Part shown: in pieces, positions 18,125 through 35,935 of the stretch | Layout of the letters: each line of letters starts with the position of its first letter | Numbering within the stretch: the first letter of the stretch is position 1 | Source: Deinococcus carri | Lineage (GTDB): Bacteria; Deinococcota; Deinococci; Deinococcales; Deinococcaceae | Reading direction: 5' to 3' | Assembly (NCBI RefSeq): GCF_039545055.1 | Contig: NZ_BAABRP010000006.1 | Span: 122,501 to 182,222, forward strand | Length of the DNA stretch: 59,722 nt | Position numbers and translations under genes: made by a program | The notes under the pieces: generated by a model | Seen by the model: only the letters and a program-made list of their open reading frames with translations | Database searches by the model: none | What the model was told of the DNA's origin: nothing

Positions 18125-19752
18125 CCCAGAGCCAAGACAACCCTCAGCCCCGCCCTGCCGAGAAGGCCAGCTCCCAGCCCGAGAACGAGCTGACCTCCAA
18201 CGCCCAGACCGCCAGCACCCGACGCCGTGGAGGCCGGACCAGCCAGGGCGGAACGCGGGGAGAGCCGACGGCGGCCCCGGCCCCGGAGACGCCCGCGCCT
18301 GCCCAGCCGGGCCGCCCGGCGCAGCGGGGGCCTGACTGGGCAGGCGTGCCCGCCTGGGAACATCTGCTGGGGGGGCGCACGCCGACGCCCGTGCAGGTGG
18401 GGGCCATCCCGGCCCTGCTCGCCGGGCGCGACGTGATCACCACCGCGCGGACCGGCAGCGGCAAGACGCTGGCCTTTCTGATTCCCGCCGCCGCACGCGG
18501 GATCGGGATGGCCGCCGTGCGCGGCATCCGCCCGGAGGTGCTGGTGATCACGCCGACCCGCGAACTCGCGGTGCAGATCCGCGACGTGGCCCGCGAACTC
18601 GGCATGACCGCCGGGCGCATCACGGGCGGCATCACGCCTGCCCAGACCCGCAGCGAGGCCAGCGGCAAGGGCGTCATCGCGGGCACGCCGGGCCGCCTCA
18701 AGGACCTGATCACGCGCGGCGAACTGGGCCTGGCGGGCCTGAAATACGTCGTTCTGGACGAGGCCGACGAGCTGCTCTCGCTGGGCTTCCTGAAGGACGT
18801 GGGCGACATTCTGCGCGCCGCGCAGCTCGCGGCGGGAAGCCGCCCGCTTCAGATCGCCATGGCCTCGGCCACCTTCCCGGCGGCGATTCGCGGCGTGGCC
18901 GAGCGGTTCATGCACCACCCCGAGCGCATCGACATCGCCCCGGCCCGCAGCGCCGAGGCCGCTCAGGACAGTGAGGACGTGCTGGGCGGGGCGACTGGAG
19001 CCACGCACCTGCTGATCAACACCACCCGCGAGGACCTGCTGGACGTGGCCGCCGAGCAGACGCGGGAGGCGCTGCGCCAGCCCGGCGGCTGCGTGGTGAT
19101 CTTCTGCCGCACCAAGTCGCTGGTCAAGCGCCGCGCCGAGCGGCTGGAGGCAATGCTGCCCGGCGAGATCGTCAGCCCGCTGCAGGGCAACATGGACCAG
19201 AAGAAGCGCGAGCGCACCATGGCCCTGCTGCGCGAGGGCAAGTCGCGGGTGCTGGTCGCCACCGACATCGCCGGGCGCGGCATCGACCTGCCCGAGGTGC
19301 GCCTGGTGATCCACATGGACGTGGCCTCCACCGCCGAGGACCACGTCCACCGTTCGGGCCGCACCGCCCGCGCGGGCCGCCCCGGCGTCAACCTGGTGTT
19401 GCTGATTCCCGAGCAGCGCGGCCTGTGGCAGACGGTGCGCCGCGCCCTGCCCGCCGTGCTGCACCCGCCCCTCAGCCGCGACGAGGCCCAGATCGACCGC
19501 GCGATTCAGGAAAAGCAGGGCCGCGGCTCCGGCAACGGCACGGGCGGCCCCGGCCAGGGTCAGGGCCGCAGCGGCGGGCAGGGCCAGGGGGGGCGTGCCG
19601 CGGGGCAGGGCACCCAGGCGCGCAGCACGGAGCGGGGGCGCGGCGGGTCCGAGTCGGGCCGCACGCCGCGTCAGGCCCCACAGGCCGCCGGGGTGGGCGA
19701 AGGCCGGGTCGGTCCCCAGCGCGCCCGGAGCCGGGGTGGCCGCCGCCGCTGA
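18121..19752 (+). CDS. DEAD-box ATP-dependent RNA helicase
   Basis: 543-residue RNA helicase. A disordered N-terminal ~75 residues precede the core, which has Q-motif region TPTPVQVGAIPALLAGRD, Walker A ARTGSGKT (109-116), PTRELA, TPGRL, DEAD (213-216), SAT, ARGID-type ATDIAGRGID and HRSGRTAR. From about residue 470 the tail is Gly/Gln/Arg-rich and ends SRGGRRR, probably RNA-binding. The long leader and helicase type suggest roles in cold response, ribosome assembly or mRNA decay. ATG at 18121 has AGGA six bases upstream. Confidence 0.9.
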   Translation: MTQSQDNPQPRPAEKASSQPENELTSNAQTASTRRRGGRTSQGGTRGEPTAAPAPETPAPAQPGRPAQRGPDWAGVPAWEHLLGGRTPTPVQVGAIPALLAGRDVITTARTGSGKTLAFLIPAAARGIGMAAVRGIRPEVLVITPTRELAVQIRDVARELGMTAGRITGGITPAQTRSEASGKGVIAGTPGRLKDLITRGELGLAGLKYVVLDEADELLSLGFLKDVGDILRAAQLAAGSRPLQIAMASATFPAAIRGVAERFMHHPERIDIAPARSAEAAQDSEDVLGGATGATHLLINTTREDLLDVAAEQTREALRQPGGCVVIFCRTKSLVKRRAERLEAMLPGEIVSPLQGNMDQKKRERTMALLREGKSRVLVATDIAGRGIDLPEVRLVIHMDVASTAEDHVHRSGRTARAGRPGVNLVLLIPEQRGLWQTVRRALPAVLHPPLSRDEAQIDRAIQEKQGRGSGNGTGGPGQGQGRSGGQGQGGRAAGQGTQARSTERGRGGSESGRTPRQAPQAAGVGEGRVGPQRARSRGGRRR

Positions 19753-19764
19753 GCCTGCGCCCGG

Positions 19765-19815
19765 AATGCAGCAAGGGTGCCAGTTTTCAGCACCCTTGCT
19801 GCATTTGTTCTGATT
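19765..19815. terminator. bidirectional terminator, 16-bp perfect stem
   Basis: AATGCAGCAAGGGTGC (19765-19780) and its exact complement GCACCCTTGCTGCATT (19790-19805) flank a nine-base loop. T-rich TGTTCTGATTTGTTCTG follows. It lies between the convergent helicase and ABC permease genes and can serve both. Confidence 0.88.
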
Positions 19816-19837
19816 TGTTCTGTCCGGCACCGGCGGC

Positions 19838-20509
<672 letters not shown>

Positions 20510-20605
20510 GGGGGCCATTCTCTCAGGAGGGGCGTGGGTCAACCCGGGCGGGGGAAGCAGGAGACCTTTATCCTCCTGCTTCCCCCGCGCCCGTTCCGGT
20601 CAGAA

Positions 20606-21376
<771 letters not shown>

Positions 21377-21420
21377 AGTGCCTCGTTTCTGCCGCGGGGC
21401 GCGGCGGGGAGAAGTCGAAC

Positions 21421-21470
21421 ACCCTCTCAGGATTAAAATATAAAGCGCTTTACTCTTTTGAAATGTGAGG
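21421..21470 (-). promoter_or_regulatory. AT-rich promoter and TAAAGCGCTTTA operator
   Basis: A perfect 12-base palindrome, TAAAGCGCTTTA, occupies 21441-21452 in an AT-rich island. On the minus strand it is followed by TATATTTTAATC, a likely -10 region for the binding-protein gene. The site lies about 140 bases from the divergent regulator start and is the natural candidate operator. Confidence 0.6.
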
Positions 21471-21590
21471 CGGTCGGTTCTGCGGCGCTGGGGAGGGGAG
21501 GGGTCCGCGCCCCACGACCTCCCCGGTATTGTGCGCGCTCGGCGGGGGCCGGGGCAGCCGGGAGAGGCTTTTCCCGTATGCTGGATAGAC

Positions 21591-22379
<789 letters not shown>

Positions 22380-22382
22380 AAG

Positions 22383-22407
22383 GCCCCGCCATGTGCGGGG
22401 CACTTTT
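22383..22407 (+). terminator. hairpin between tRNA-Ala and tRNA-Met
   Basis: GCCCCGC and GCGGGGC form a seven-pair stem with loop CATGT, followed by ACTTTT. It could partially terminate or mark processing between the two tRNAs, since no separate promoter for the second is evident. Confidence 0.6.
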
Positions 22408-22410
22408 CAA

Positions 22411-22487
<77 letters not shown>

Positions 22488-22492
22488 AGAGA

Positions 22493-22527
22493 AAAAACCC
22501 TCGTCCTGGGACGGGGGTTTTTCTTTT
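22493..22527 (+). terminator. Rho-independent terminator after tRNA-Met
   Basis: A stem formed by AAAAACCCTCGTC and GACGGGGGTTTTT with a CTGG loop ends in TTTTTCTTTTT. It also lies at the 3' end of the convergent membrane protein gene and, with A-tracts on the other side, can act in both directions. Confidence 0.85.
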
Positions 22528-22544
22528 TGCTCTTTCCCTGTGCC

Positions 22545-23081
22545 TCACCCCACCTCGCGCTCTGCCAGTGCCTGGTAGGTCGCGGCGGCGGCGAGGCCCC
22601 CGGCCAGATACCAGCCCATGGTCAGAAGCTGGGTCAGCGGGGCCTGTTCGCCCGGCTGACGCCCCAGCCCGAGGGGACGTGGCAGCAGCGCCCCACCCAC
22701 CCCGGCAGCCAGCCCGAGCGCGCCGCCCCGCTGCCAGGCCTTCCGGGACGACCCGGCCCCCACCAGGCTGTAATACAGGCTGTTGGAGAAGACATCCGCC
22801 AGCAGGGTCCAGCGGTAGAGGGCCTCACCGCGCGGCGGCTGCACGTCCGCGGCCCGCAGGGAGCGGCTGAGGGCACGTTCCCCAATCACCTCCATGCGGG
22901 GGGCGTGGGGCAACACCCGCCTTGCGCCCTCGTTCAGCAGCGTCACGGTGACGGCCCCCGCCAGGCCAGCCGCCACCACGGGTACCCAGCGGCTGGAGCG
23001 GCCCTGGCCTTCCTCACGCGGCTGAAGGTCCTGGTGCTCGTGTGTCTGGTCCTGGTGTGTGCGGGCATGGTTCTCGTTCAT
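22545..23081 (-). CDS. hypothetical membrane protein
   Basis: 178 residues. A His/Gln/Glu-rich N-terminus (MNENHARTHQDQTHEHQDL) precedes about four hydrophobic segments: VVAAGLAGAVTVTLL, FSNSLYYSLVGAG, GALGLAAGVGGALLP and MGWYLAGGLAAAATYQAL. Family not recognised. ATG at 23081 has AAGGGG about seven bases upstream, a normal Shine-Dalgarno, so this gene has a leader. The longer open frame to 23591 is antisense to the VOC gene and rejected. Confidence 0.7.
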   Translation of the reverse strand: MNENHARTHQDQTHEHQDLQPREEGQGRSSRWVPVVAAGLAGAVTVTLLNEGARRVLPHAPRMEVIGERALSRSLRAADVQPPRGEALYRWTLLADVFSNSLYYSLVGAGSSRKAWQRGGALGLAAGVGGALLPRPLGLGRQPGEQAPLTQLLTMGWYLAGGLAAAATYQALAEREVG

Positions 23082-23222
23082 CGCGTTCCCCTTTCGGCGT
23101 TTCCTTCCTGTGTACCGCATGGCCGGTGCGGCGGGCGGTTTTCTGAAGAACGGCTCTGGACTGGGGTGCTGTTCCCGCCCCAGGCACGCGGCCCCCCGGG
23201 CGCGAGGGGCTACGCTCGGCCC

Positions 23223-23621
23223 ATGACGACCCTGATTTCCGGGCTGGACCACGTGCAGGTCGAGGCCCCCGCGGGCTGCGAGACGGACGCGCAGGCCTTT
23301 TTCGGGGCCTTCCTGGGCCTGCCGGAACTGCTCAAGCCGGAGGCACTCCGGGCGCGGGGCGGGGCCTGGTTTGCCCTCCCCGACGGGCGGCAACTGCACG
23401 TGGGCGTGACGCCTGGCTTCATGCCGCGCGAGAAGGGACACCCGGCCCTGCGCTGCCGTGACCTCGCCGCGTTTCGGGCACACTGTGAGGCGCATGGCGT
23501 GCCGTACCGCGCGGACGCCGAGGCGGGCGTGCCCCGCGTGTTCCTGCGCGACCCCTTCGGCAACCGGCTGGAGGTGGTGGAGGGGGCACACGAAAGCGTG
23601 CTGCTGACCCCTGCGCCCTGA
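23223..23621 (+). CDS. VOC/glyoxalase superfamily protein
   Basis: 132-residue protein of the vicinal-oxygen-chelate fold with two beta-alpha-beta-beta-beta units: LISGLDHVQVEAPAG...AFFGAFLGLPEL and HPALRCRDLAAFRAHCEAHG...VFLRDPFGNRLEVVE. Possible metal ligands are His in the first unit, His in LHVGV and Glu in LEVVE. The reaction is unknown. TACGCT six bases before the ATG fixes the start. It precedes the Nif3 gene by 23 bases, but that gene has its own -10 box. Confidence 0.82.
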   Translation: MTTLISGLDHVQVEAPAGCETDAQAFFGAFLGLPELLKPEALRARGGAWFALPDGRQLHVGVTPGFMPREKGHPALRCRDLAAFRAHCEAHGVPYRADAEAGVPRVFLRDPFGNRLEVVEGAHESVLLTPAP

Positions 23622-23644
23622 GCCGCCCGCCTACAATGCACCCC

Positions 23645-24448
<804 letters not shown>

Positions 24449-24519
24449 GGGCTGTAGGACGTGGGTTGTGGGTTGTAGGAGGCCGCCCACAACCCACAAC
24501 CCACAACCCACAGCCTCTC
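24449..24519. repeat. GGGTTGT-word palindrome
   Basis: GGGCTGTAGGACGTGGGTTG and a run of three CCACAA/CCCACAACCC units form opposite arms of a long hairpin, ending CCCACAGCC. The arms consist of near-tandem copies of GTGGGTTGT. It lies between nif3 and tmk, starting at the nif3 stop codon. Confidence 0.65.
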
Positions 24520-24524
24520 GGTGA

Positions 24525-25145
24525 ATGCCAGTGACCCCCCCCTTCATCACCTTCGAAGGCCCTGAGGGCGCGGGCAAAAGCACGCAGCTCACGCGGTTGG
24601 CGGTGCGGCTGGGGAAAGTGGGGGTGCCACACGTGGTCACGCGCGAGCCGGGCGGAACGCCGCTGGGCACGCGGGTGCGCGAGGTGTTGCTCGACCCCGC
24701 CCTGAGCATCGACCCGCTGCCCGAGTTCCTGCTGTATTCCGCCAGCCGCGCGCAACTGGTCGCCAACGTGATTCGTCCGGCGCTGGCGCGGGGTGAGATG
24801 GTAGTCTGCGACCGCTACGCCGATTCCAGCCTGGCCTACCAGGGCTTCGGGCGGGGGCTGGACGGGACCTTTCTCGCCAGCCTCACGCGGGAAGTGACGG
24901 GCGGGCTGGTGCCCGACCTCACGGTACTGCTCGACCTCGACCCGGCGGTGGGATTGAGCCGGGCGGCCTCACGTGGCGTTCCCGACCGCCTGGAACGTGC
25001 CGACCTGGACTTTCATGCCCGCGTGCGGGGGGGCTTTCTGACGCTCGCCACCCGCGACCCTGGACGCTTTCTGGTCCTGGACGCGACCCGCCCTGTGGAC
25101 GCCCTGGCCGACGACATCTGGCGGGCGGTGGAGGCGCGGCTCTAG
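24525..25145 (+). CDS. tmk: thymidylate kinase
   Basis: 206 residues. It phosphorylates dTMP to dTDP. Walker A is FEGPEGAGKST (residues 9-19), the DR(Y/H) motif appears in VCDRYADSSLAYQG, and the lid is in SRGVPDRLE. TREPGGTPLG is the diagnostic dTMP-binding block. ATG at 24525 has no clear Shine-Dalgarno or -10 box and lies just after a hairpin repeat, so it may be read through from nif3. Convergent with the cyclotransferase gene. Confidence 0.92.
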   Translation: MPVTPPFITFEGPEGAGKSTQLTRLAVRLGKVGVPHVVTREPGGTPLGTRVREVLLDPALSIDPLPEFLLYSASRAQLVANVIRPALARGEMVVCDRYADSSLAYQGFGRGLDGTFLASLTREVTGGLVPDLTVLLDLDPAVGLSRAASRGVPDRLERADLDFHARVRGGFLTLATRDPGRFLVLDATRPVDALADDIWRAVEARL

Positions 25146-25154
25146 CCTCCGGCC

Positions 25155-26000
25155 TCAGCGCCCCGTCCGGCCCCGCCCGTTGGTGCCCGTTTCCGGCTTC
25201 AGGCCCGGCACCTTCACCTCGTAGACCGTCGGCCAGCGTTTGCCGGTCAGCAGCAGGGTACCGCGCTCGGGCACGTAGGCGATACCGTTGGGCACGTCGT
25301 CGAAGGTGAGGGGCTGGGGGCCGCGGGCAGCGCCCTCGCTGGCCTCCTGCATCAGCGGGGTCACGTCGAGCCAGGCGGTCACGTTCCCGCTTTTCGGGTC
25401 GATGCGCGCGATGCGGTTCGTGAGCCAGATGTTGGCGTAGATGCTGCCCTGCACGTATTCCAGCTCGTTGAGGTTCTTGACGGGCTGGCCCGCGTCGGTC
25501 ACGCGGAGGGTGCGGGTCACGGCAAAGGTCCGGGGGTCGCGCCAGAAGAGGGTGCTGGAGCCGTCACTCATGATCAGGCTGCGGCCGTCGTTGGTCAGGC
25601 CCCAGCCCTCGCCCTGGTAGCGGTAGCGGCCCACCTCGCGCAGGGTGGCGGCGTCGAAGGCGTAGGCCAGCCCCGACTGCCAGGTCAGGTGGTAGGCGAC
25701 GCCGCCGAGCACGCTCACGCCCTCCCCGAAAGCGCTGGCAAGGGGCGTGGCGACCCCGGCCAGCACCCGCCCGCTTTTCAACTCCACCCGCCGCACCCCC
25801 GACTCGCCCACCAGCCCGGTGCTCTCGGCCAGCAGCCCGTTTCCGAGGTATTGCAGCCCCTCGGTAAAGGCCGCGCGGTCATGGGGATAACGGGCGGTCA
25901 CGGTGGGCCGCAGGACCGGCGTGGGCTGCGCGAGGGCCGCCGTCAGGGGCAGGGACGCCAGGGCAGTCAGAACAGCAGGCAGAGCAAGGCGGGGATGCAT
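25155..26000 (-). CDS. exported glutamine cyclotransferase
   Basis: 281-residue secreted protein with a signal peptide (LALPAVLTALASLPLTAALA). The mature domain is a five-bladed propeller of the bacterial/plant glutaminyl-peptide cyclotransferase family: PHDRAAFTEGLQYLGNGLLAESTG, GEGWGLTNDGRSLIMSDGSS, LNELEYVQGSIYANIW, FDDVPNGIAYVPERGTLLLTGKRWP. It would form N-terminal pyroglutamate on exported proteins. TACCAT seven bases before the ATG at 26000 fixes the start. Confidence 0.88.
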   Translation of the reverse strand: MHPRLALPAVLTALASLPLTAALAQPTPVLRPTVTARYPHDRAAFTEGLQYLGNGLLAESTGLVGESGVRRVELKSGRVLAGVATPLASAFGEGVSVLGGVAYHLTWQSGLAYAFDAATLREVGRYRYQGEGWGLTNDGRSLIMSDGSSTLFWRDPRTFAVTRTLRVTDAGQPVKNLNELEYVQGSIYANIWLTNRIARIDPKSGNVTAWLDVTPLMQEASEGAARGPQPLTFDDVPNGIAYVPERGTLLLTGKRWPTVYEVKVPGLKPETGTNGRGRTGR

Positions 26001-26070
26001 TTCGCCTATGGTAGCGACCTGCCCCCGCCGTGCGGTGTTCAGATGTTGTTCACCCATTCCGGGGGCTGCT

Positions 26071-26457
<387 letters not shown>

Positions 26458-26515
26458 GCCTCACCACACCATGCAGTTAGAGGAAAAAGCGTGGCTTATC
26501 ACCCAGGCGGGCCAC

Positions 26516-27619
26516 TTATGAAGCGACGCCTAACGCGGCTGCTGCCGCCGCCCGCACCGCCTCGTGCGGGTCGTTCAGCAACGGGTGAAGGTGCCCCGCC
26601 TCATCCCACTGCCCCAGCGCCCAGGCGGCGGCCTCGCGCACCTCCCAGGCGGGGTCCTCGGCTCCGGCCAGCAGCAGCGGCCAGCCCTCCGGGGCGCGCG
26701 TGTTTCCCAGCACCGTCAGCGCGTTGCGGGCCATGCCTTTGCGCCGGGGCCGCAGAAAGGCGGTGCCCGCGTATCTCCGCTCGAACTGCCGCTCGCTGAG
26801 GCCGAAAAAGGTGCTCAGGTCGGGGTGGGCCAGCTCGGGGTCCGGCCTGAAGAGTCGCGCGAGCGGCCCAGCCTTCCCCGTCCACGGGCAGACCTCGCTG
26901 CACACGTCGCAGCCGAAGAGCCAGCTCCCCACCCCGGCCCGCAGTTCGTGCGGCAGCGGCCCCCGGTGTTCTATGGTCAGGTACGAGATGCAGCGCCGGG
27001 CGTCGATGGCGCGGTCGGGGCCAATTGCGTTCGTCGGGCAGGCGGCCACGCAGCGGAAGCAGCGCCCGCAGCGGTCGGGATGCGCCTCCACCGCACCCTC
27101 AAAAGGCAGGTCGGTCAGCAGCACCGCCAGCGTCACGAAGGCTCCCAGCCGCGTGCTGATGTTCATGCCCGACTTGCCGCGCCAGCCCAGAAAAGCTCCC
27201 GCCGCGAAGAGGCGTTCCATCACCGGGCCGTGGTCCACGTATCCGCGTGCCCGCACCCCCAGCCGGGCCGCTTCCTCCTCCAGCCGGGTCAGGATGGGCT
27301 GGAGCTGGTCGTGGTAGTCGGGGGTCCAGGCGTAGCGGGCGACCCGCCCGACCCGCACGCCGCCCGCAGGCACGCCGGGGTCCGCGAAGGCGTGCGAGAC
27401 GCCCAGCACCAGCACGCTCGCCGCACCTTCCAGACGGCTCGCCGGGTCCGAGCGGGCCGGAAGCTGCCGTTCCAGATAGGCCATGCCCGCGTGCCGTCCC
27501 GCTCCCAGCCACGTTGCGTACTCCGCCACGGCTGAGGCCGGGACGTGGGCGGGTGCCCAGCCCACCGCGTCCGCGCCCAGGGACACGGCGAGGTCAGAGA
27601 GGAGGTCGGCGTGGTTCAC
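26516..27619 (-). CDS. queG: epoxyqueuosine reductase
   Basis: 367 residues; last step of queuosine synthesis in tRNA, using cobalamin and two [4Fe-4S] clusters. Ligands are C184, C187, C190 and C194 in CGRCFRCVAACP, and C237, C240 and C244 in CDVCSEVCPW. The N-terminal part has VLVLGVSHAF, and the active-site region has GWRGKSGMNIS. The C-terminal ~60 residues are HEAT-like repeats (DPAWEVREAAAWALGQWDEAG). The start is GTG, seven bases after CATACT. A 563-base gene-free segment lies upstream. Confidence 0.9.
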   Translation of the reverse strand: MNHADLLSDLAVSLGADAVGWAPAHVPASAVAEYATWLGAGRHAGMAYLERQLPARSDPASRLEGAASVLVLGVSHAFADPGVPAGGVRVGRVARYAWTPDYHDQLQPILTRLEEEAARLGVRARGYVDHGPVMERLFAAGAFLGWRGKSGMNISTRLGAFVTLAVLLTDLPFEGAVEAHPDRCGRCFRCVAACPTNAIGPDRAIDARRCISYLTIEHRGPLPHELRAGVGSWLFGCDVCSEVCPWTGKAGPLARLFRPDPELAHPDLSTFFGLSERQFERRYAGTAFLRPRRKGMARNALTVLGNTRAPEGWPLLLAGAEDPAWEVREAAAWALGQWDEAGHLHPLLNDPHEAVRAAAAAALGVAS

Positions 27620-27644
27620 GGGGGAGAGTATGGGGTCTGTGGCG

Positions 27645-28166
27645 CGTGGCTTGTGGGGTGGAGGGAACAGAAGGGGGCAAACCGTCGGCAGTGCCGTGTT
27701 GTTGGGTTGCGGTTGTGGGGCGGGTGGTTTTTTTGGGGTCGGGCATCTTGTTGCGAGCTTCCCCCCGCCCCCCCAGCCCCCCTACCCCCCACCGGGGGGC
27801 AGGGGGGAGTGGCGCTGCGCTGGGCAAGGGGGTTCCTTGCGGTGGAAGGGGGGCCAGGCTTCGCCCCGGTTTCCCGCTGGTCGCTCTGCCCAGCCCACCA
27901 GGCGGCCTCGGGCCTGGCGGCCCGAACGGCTCGTCTTCCAGGCCTGACCGCTGGAAGGGTGGAACCTGGGCAGCGGCTCCAAAGTTTGAAAAGACAGGGG
28001 CGCGAGAGCTTTAGCGGGCTGGGCGTTTGGGTGCTTCTTCCGGGCTGTCAGCAACATGGACGCTCGCTCCCCACTCCCACTGCCAACCCTTGGGACAGCA
28101 GCTTGCTACGGCGCAGAGAAAAAGAAAGAAGGCGGGGGAACACCTCCCCCACCTCCACAAGCCACG
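27645..28166. repeat. ~520-bp gene-free segment with inverted ends
   Basis: This is nearly all of the 563-base gap between the M16 peptidase gene and queG. CGTGGCTTGTGG at 27645-27656 is matched by its exact complement CCACAAGCCACG at 28155-28166. Inside are a poly-C/poly-G hairpin at 27777-27807 and a four-tract G-quadruplex motif. No frame on either strand has a plausible start plus protein-like composition. It may be a non-autonomous element or a decayed region; no transposase or target duplication was seen. Confidence 0.45.
27761..27790 (-). other. putative four-tract G-quadruplex
   Basis: Plus-strand C runs of 6, 7, 6 and 6 bases are separated by 1, 2 and 2 bases, giving a short-loop G-quadruplex motif on the minus strand. 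It sits about 140 bases upstream of queG on its coding strand. The adjacent run GGGGGGCAGGGGGG (27794-27807) can instead pair with CCCCCCTACCCCCC (27777-27790), so two structures compete. Confidence 0.7.
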
Positions 28167-28182
28167 GGCTAGAGGCCCAACC

Positions 28183-30954
<2,772 letters not shown>

Positions 30955-31082
30955 AGAACCTCCGGGAGGGGAGAGAACGGAAAGGACGGCGAGGTGCCGC
31001 GACCAGATACGTGCCGGACGTGACATGGGTTCCGCCCCCGCGCCTCCTGCCTGCCTGGTCACTTGGGGCAGCGTAAAGGCAA

Positions 31083-31112
31083 AAGGCCCGGACACATGGC
31101 CCGGACCTTTCC
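31083..31112 (-). terminator. Rho-independent terminator of the gnd-zwf-opcA-pgl operon
   Basis: On the minus strand AAAGGTCCGG and CCGGGCCTTT form a ten-pair stem with one G-U wobble around a nine-base loop, followed by TTTTGCC. It starts 12 bases after the pgl stop. Confidence 0.8.
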
Positions 31113-31124
31113 CAGCACGCGGTT

Positions 31125-31802
31125 CTAGACTCGCTTCAGTTTTTCTGCCGCCGCCCCGTCCAGAAACCAGACCGGGTCCTGCACCCGCGCGACTGGGTAT
31201 TCACCCTCACCCGCCTGCACCTCGCGCAGCACGTCGGCCTTGCCTGCCCCCACCACTAGCAGCCAGCGTTCGCGGGCCGCGTTGATTTCGGGAAAAGTGA
31301 AGGTCAGCCGCCCAGTGTCCAGTTTGGGCACCCAGTTGGCGGCGACCCGTCCCGCCGCGTTCAGTGCCTCGGTGCCGGGAAAGAGGCTGGCGGTGTGGCC
31401 GTCGTCGCCCATGCCCAGCAGCACCACGTCGAGCTGTTCGGGCAGCAGGGCGGCGTAGTCCCGCGCGGCCTCCTCCAGCGGGCGGCGTTCGCCCTCCATC
31501 CGGTGAATCTGGGCTTCCGGGACCGGTACGTGCGTCAGCAGTTCGTCCCGCGCCGCGCCGTAATTGCTGTCGGGGCTGTCCGGCCCCACGCTGCGCTCGT
31601 CGCTGAAGTAGATGTGGACCTGCGCCCAGGGCACGTCCGGCAGGTCACGGAGCGCCCGGTACATCAGCTTCGGCGTGCTGCCCCCCGACAGCGCGACGTG
31701 AAAGGCCCCGCGCGCCGTAACTGCCTCCCGTGCCGCCTGCGCGAAGGCTTCCGCCGCCGCCCGCGCTGCGGCCTCCGGGGTAGGAAAGACGTGGAGGTTC
31801 AT
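31125..31802 (-). CDS. pgl: 6-phosphogluconolactonase
   Basis: 225 residues; hydrolyses 6-phosphogluconolactone, the second step of the oxidative pentose-phosphate pathway. Family blocks are [54 protein letters not shown] and [12 protein letters not shown]. The ATG has neither a -10 box nor a clear Shine-Dalgarno, consistent with reading as the last gene of the operon. About 130 bases of mosaic repeat separate it from opcA. Confidence 0.92.
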   Translation of the reverse strand: MNLHVFPTPEAAARAAAEAFAQAAREAVTARGAFHVALSGGSTPKLMYRALRDLPDVPWAQVHIYFSDERSVGPDSPDSNYGAARDELLTHVPVPEAQIHRMEGERRPLEEAARDYAALLPEQLDVVLLGMGDDGHTASLFPGTEALNAAGRVAANWVPKLDTGRLTFTFPEINAARERWLLVVGAGKADVLREVQAGEGEYPVARVQDPVWFLDGAAAEKLKRV

Positions 31803-31816
31803 GGGGCACGTCCCGC

Positions 31817-31931
31817 GCAGAAGGCAGATGGCAGACGGCAGATGGCATAGAACGCCGCGTCCTCACCGCGTCCCGCGCCCCGCGCCCCGCGTCCTTCCCA
31901 CACCCCACAGCTCACACCCCACACCCCGCCC
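31817..31931. repeat. mosaic of three repeat words between opcA and pgl
   Basis: From left to right it has GCAGAAGGCAGATGGCAGAC (the AGAAGGC family seen at 53655 and 56955), then CGCGTCC/CCGCGTCCCGCGCCCCGC (the ACCGCGTCC family), then CACACCCCACAGCTCACACC units. The order suggests successive insertion or recombination of different families at one site. It lies inside an operon. Confidence 0.55.
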
Positions 31932-31932
31932 C

Positions 31933-32883
<951 letters not shown>

Positions 32884-32920
32884 AAAGCACCTCGGTTGAG
32901 CTGCTGGGCGCGTCCGAGGG

Positions 32921-33000
32921 GGGAGGCAGGACGCAGGACGCGGTGCGCAGTGAACGGCCCCATCTTTTCCCGCGTCCTGCGCACCGCGTACCGCGCCCCC
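32921..33000. repeat. GCGCACCGCGTCC-family palindrome, copy 2
   Basis: Left arm GCAGGACGCGGTGCGCAG, right arm CTGCGCACCGCGTACCGCG, with internal near-repeats of GGACGCAGGACGC. It sits between zwf and opcA, within the operon, two bases from the zwf stop codon, so it does not simply end transcription. Confidence 0.7.
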
Positions 33001-33001
33001 C

Positions 33002-35819
<2,818 letters not shown>

Positions 35820-35935
35820 CGGGCTGAACTCGGAAGCGGTTCCAGCCCCAGGTGCCTACTGAGAGGCATCATACGCGCGGGTCTGAGAAGCTCGGCGGCC
35901 CGGGCGCTAGGAAAACCTTCAGCCACAGCCCCGTT

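Noticed and set aside
27782..28057. 91-codon minus-strand frame in the 563-base gap
   Set aside because: No -10 box or ribosome-binding site, biased Pro/Arg/Trp composition, and it ends within the poly-C/poly-G hairpin.
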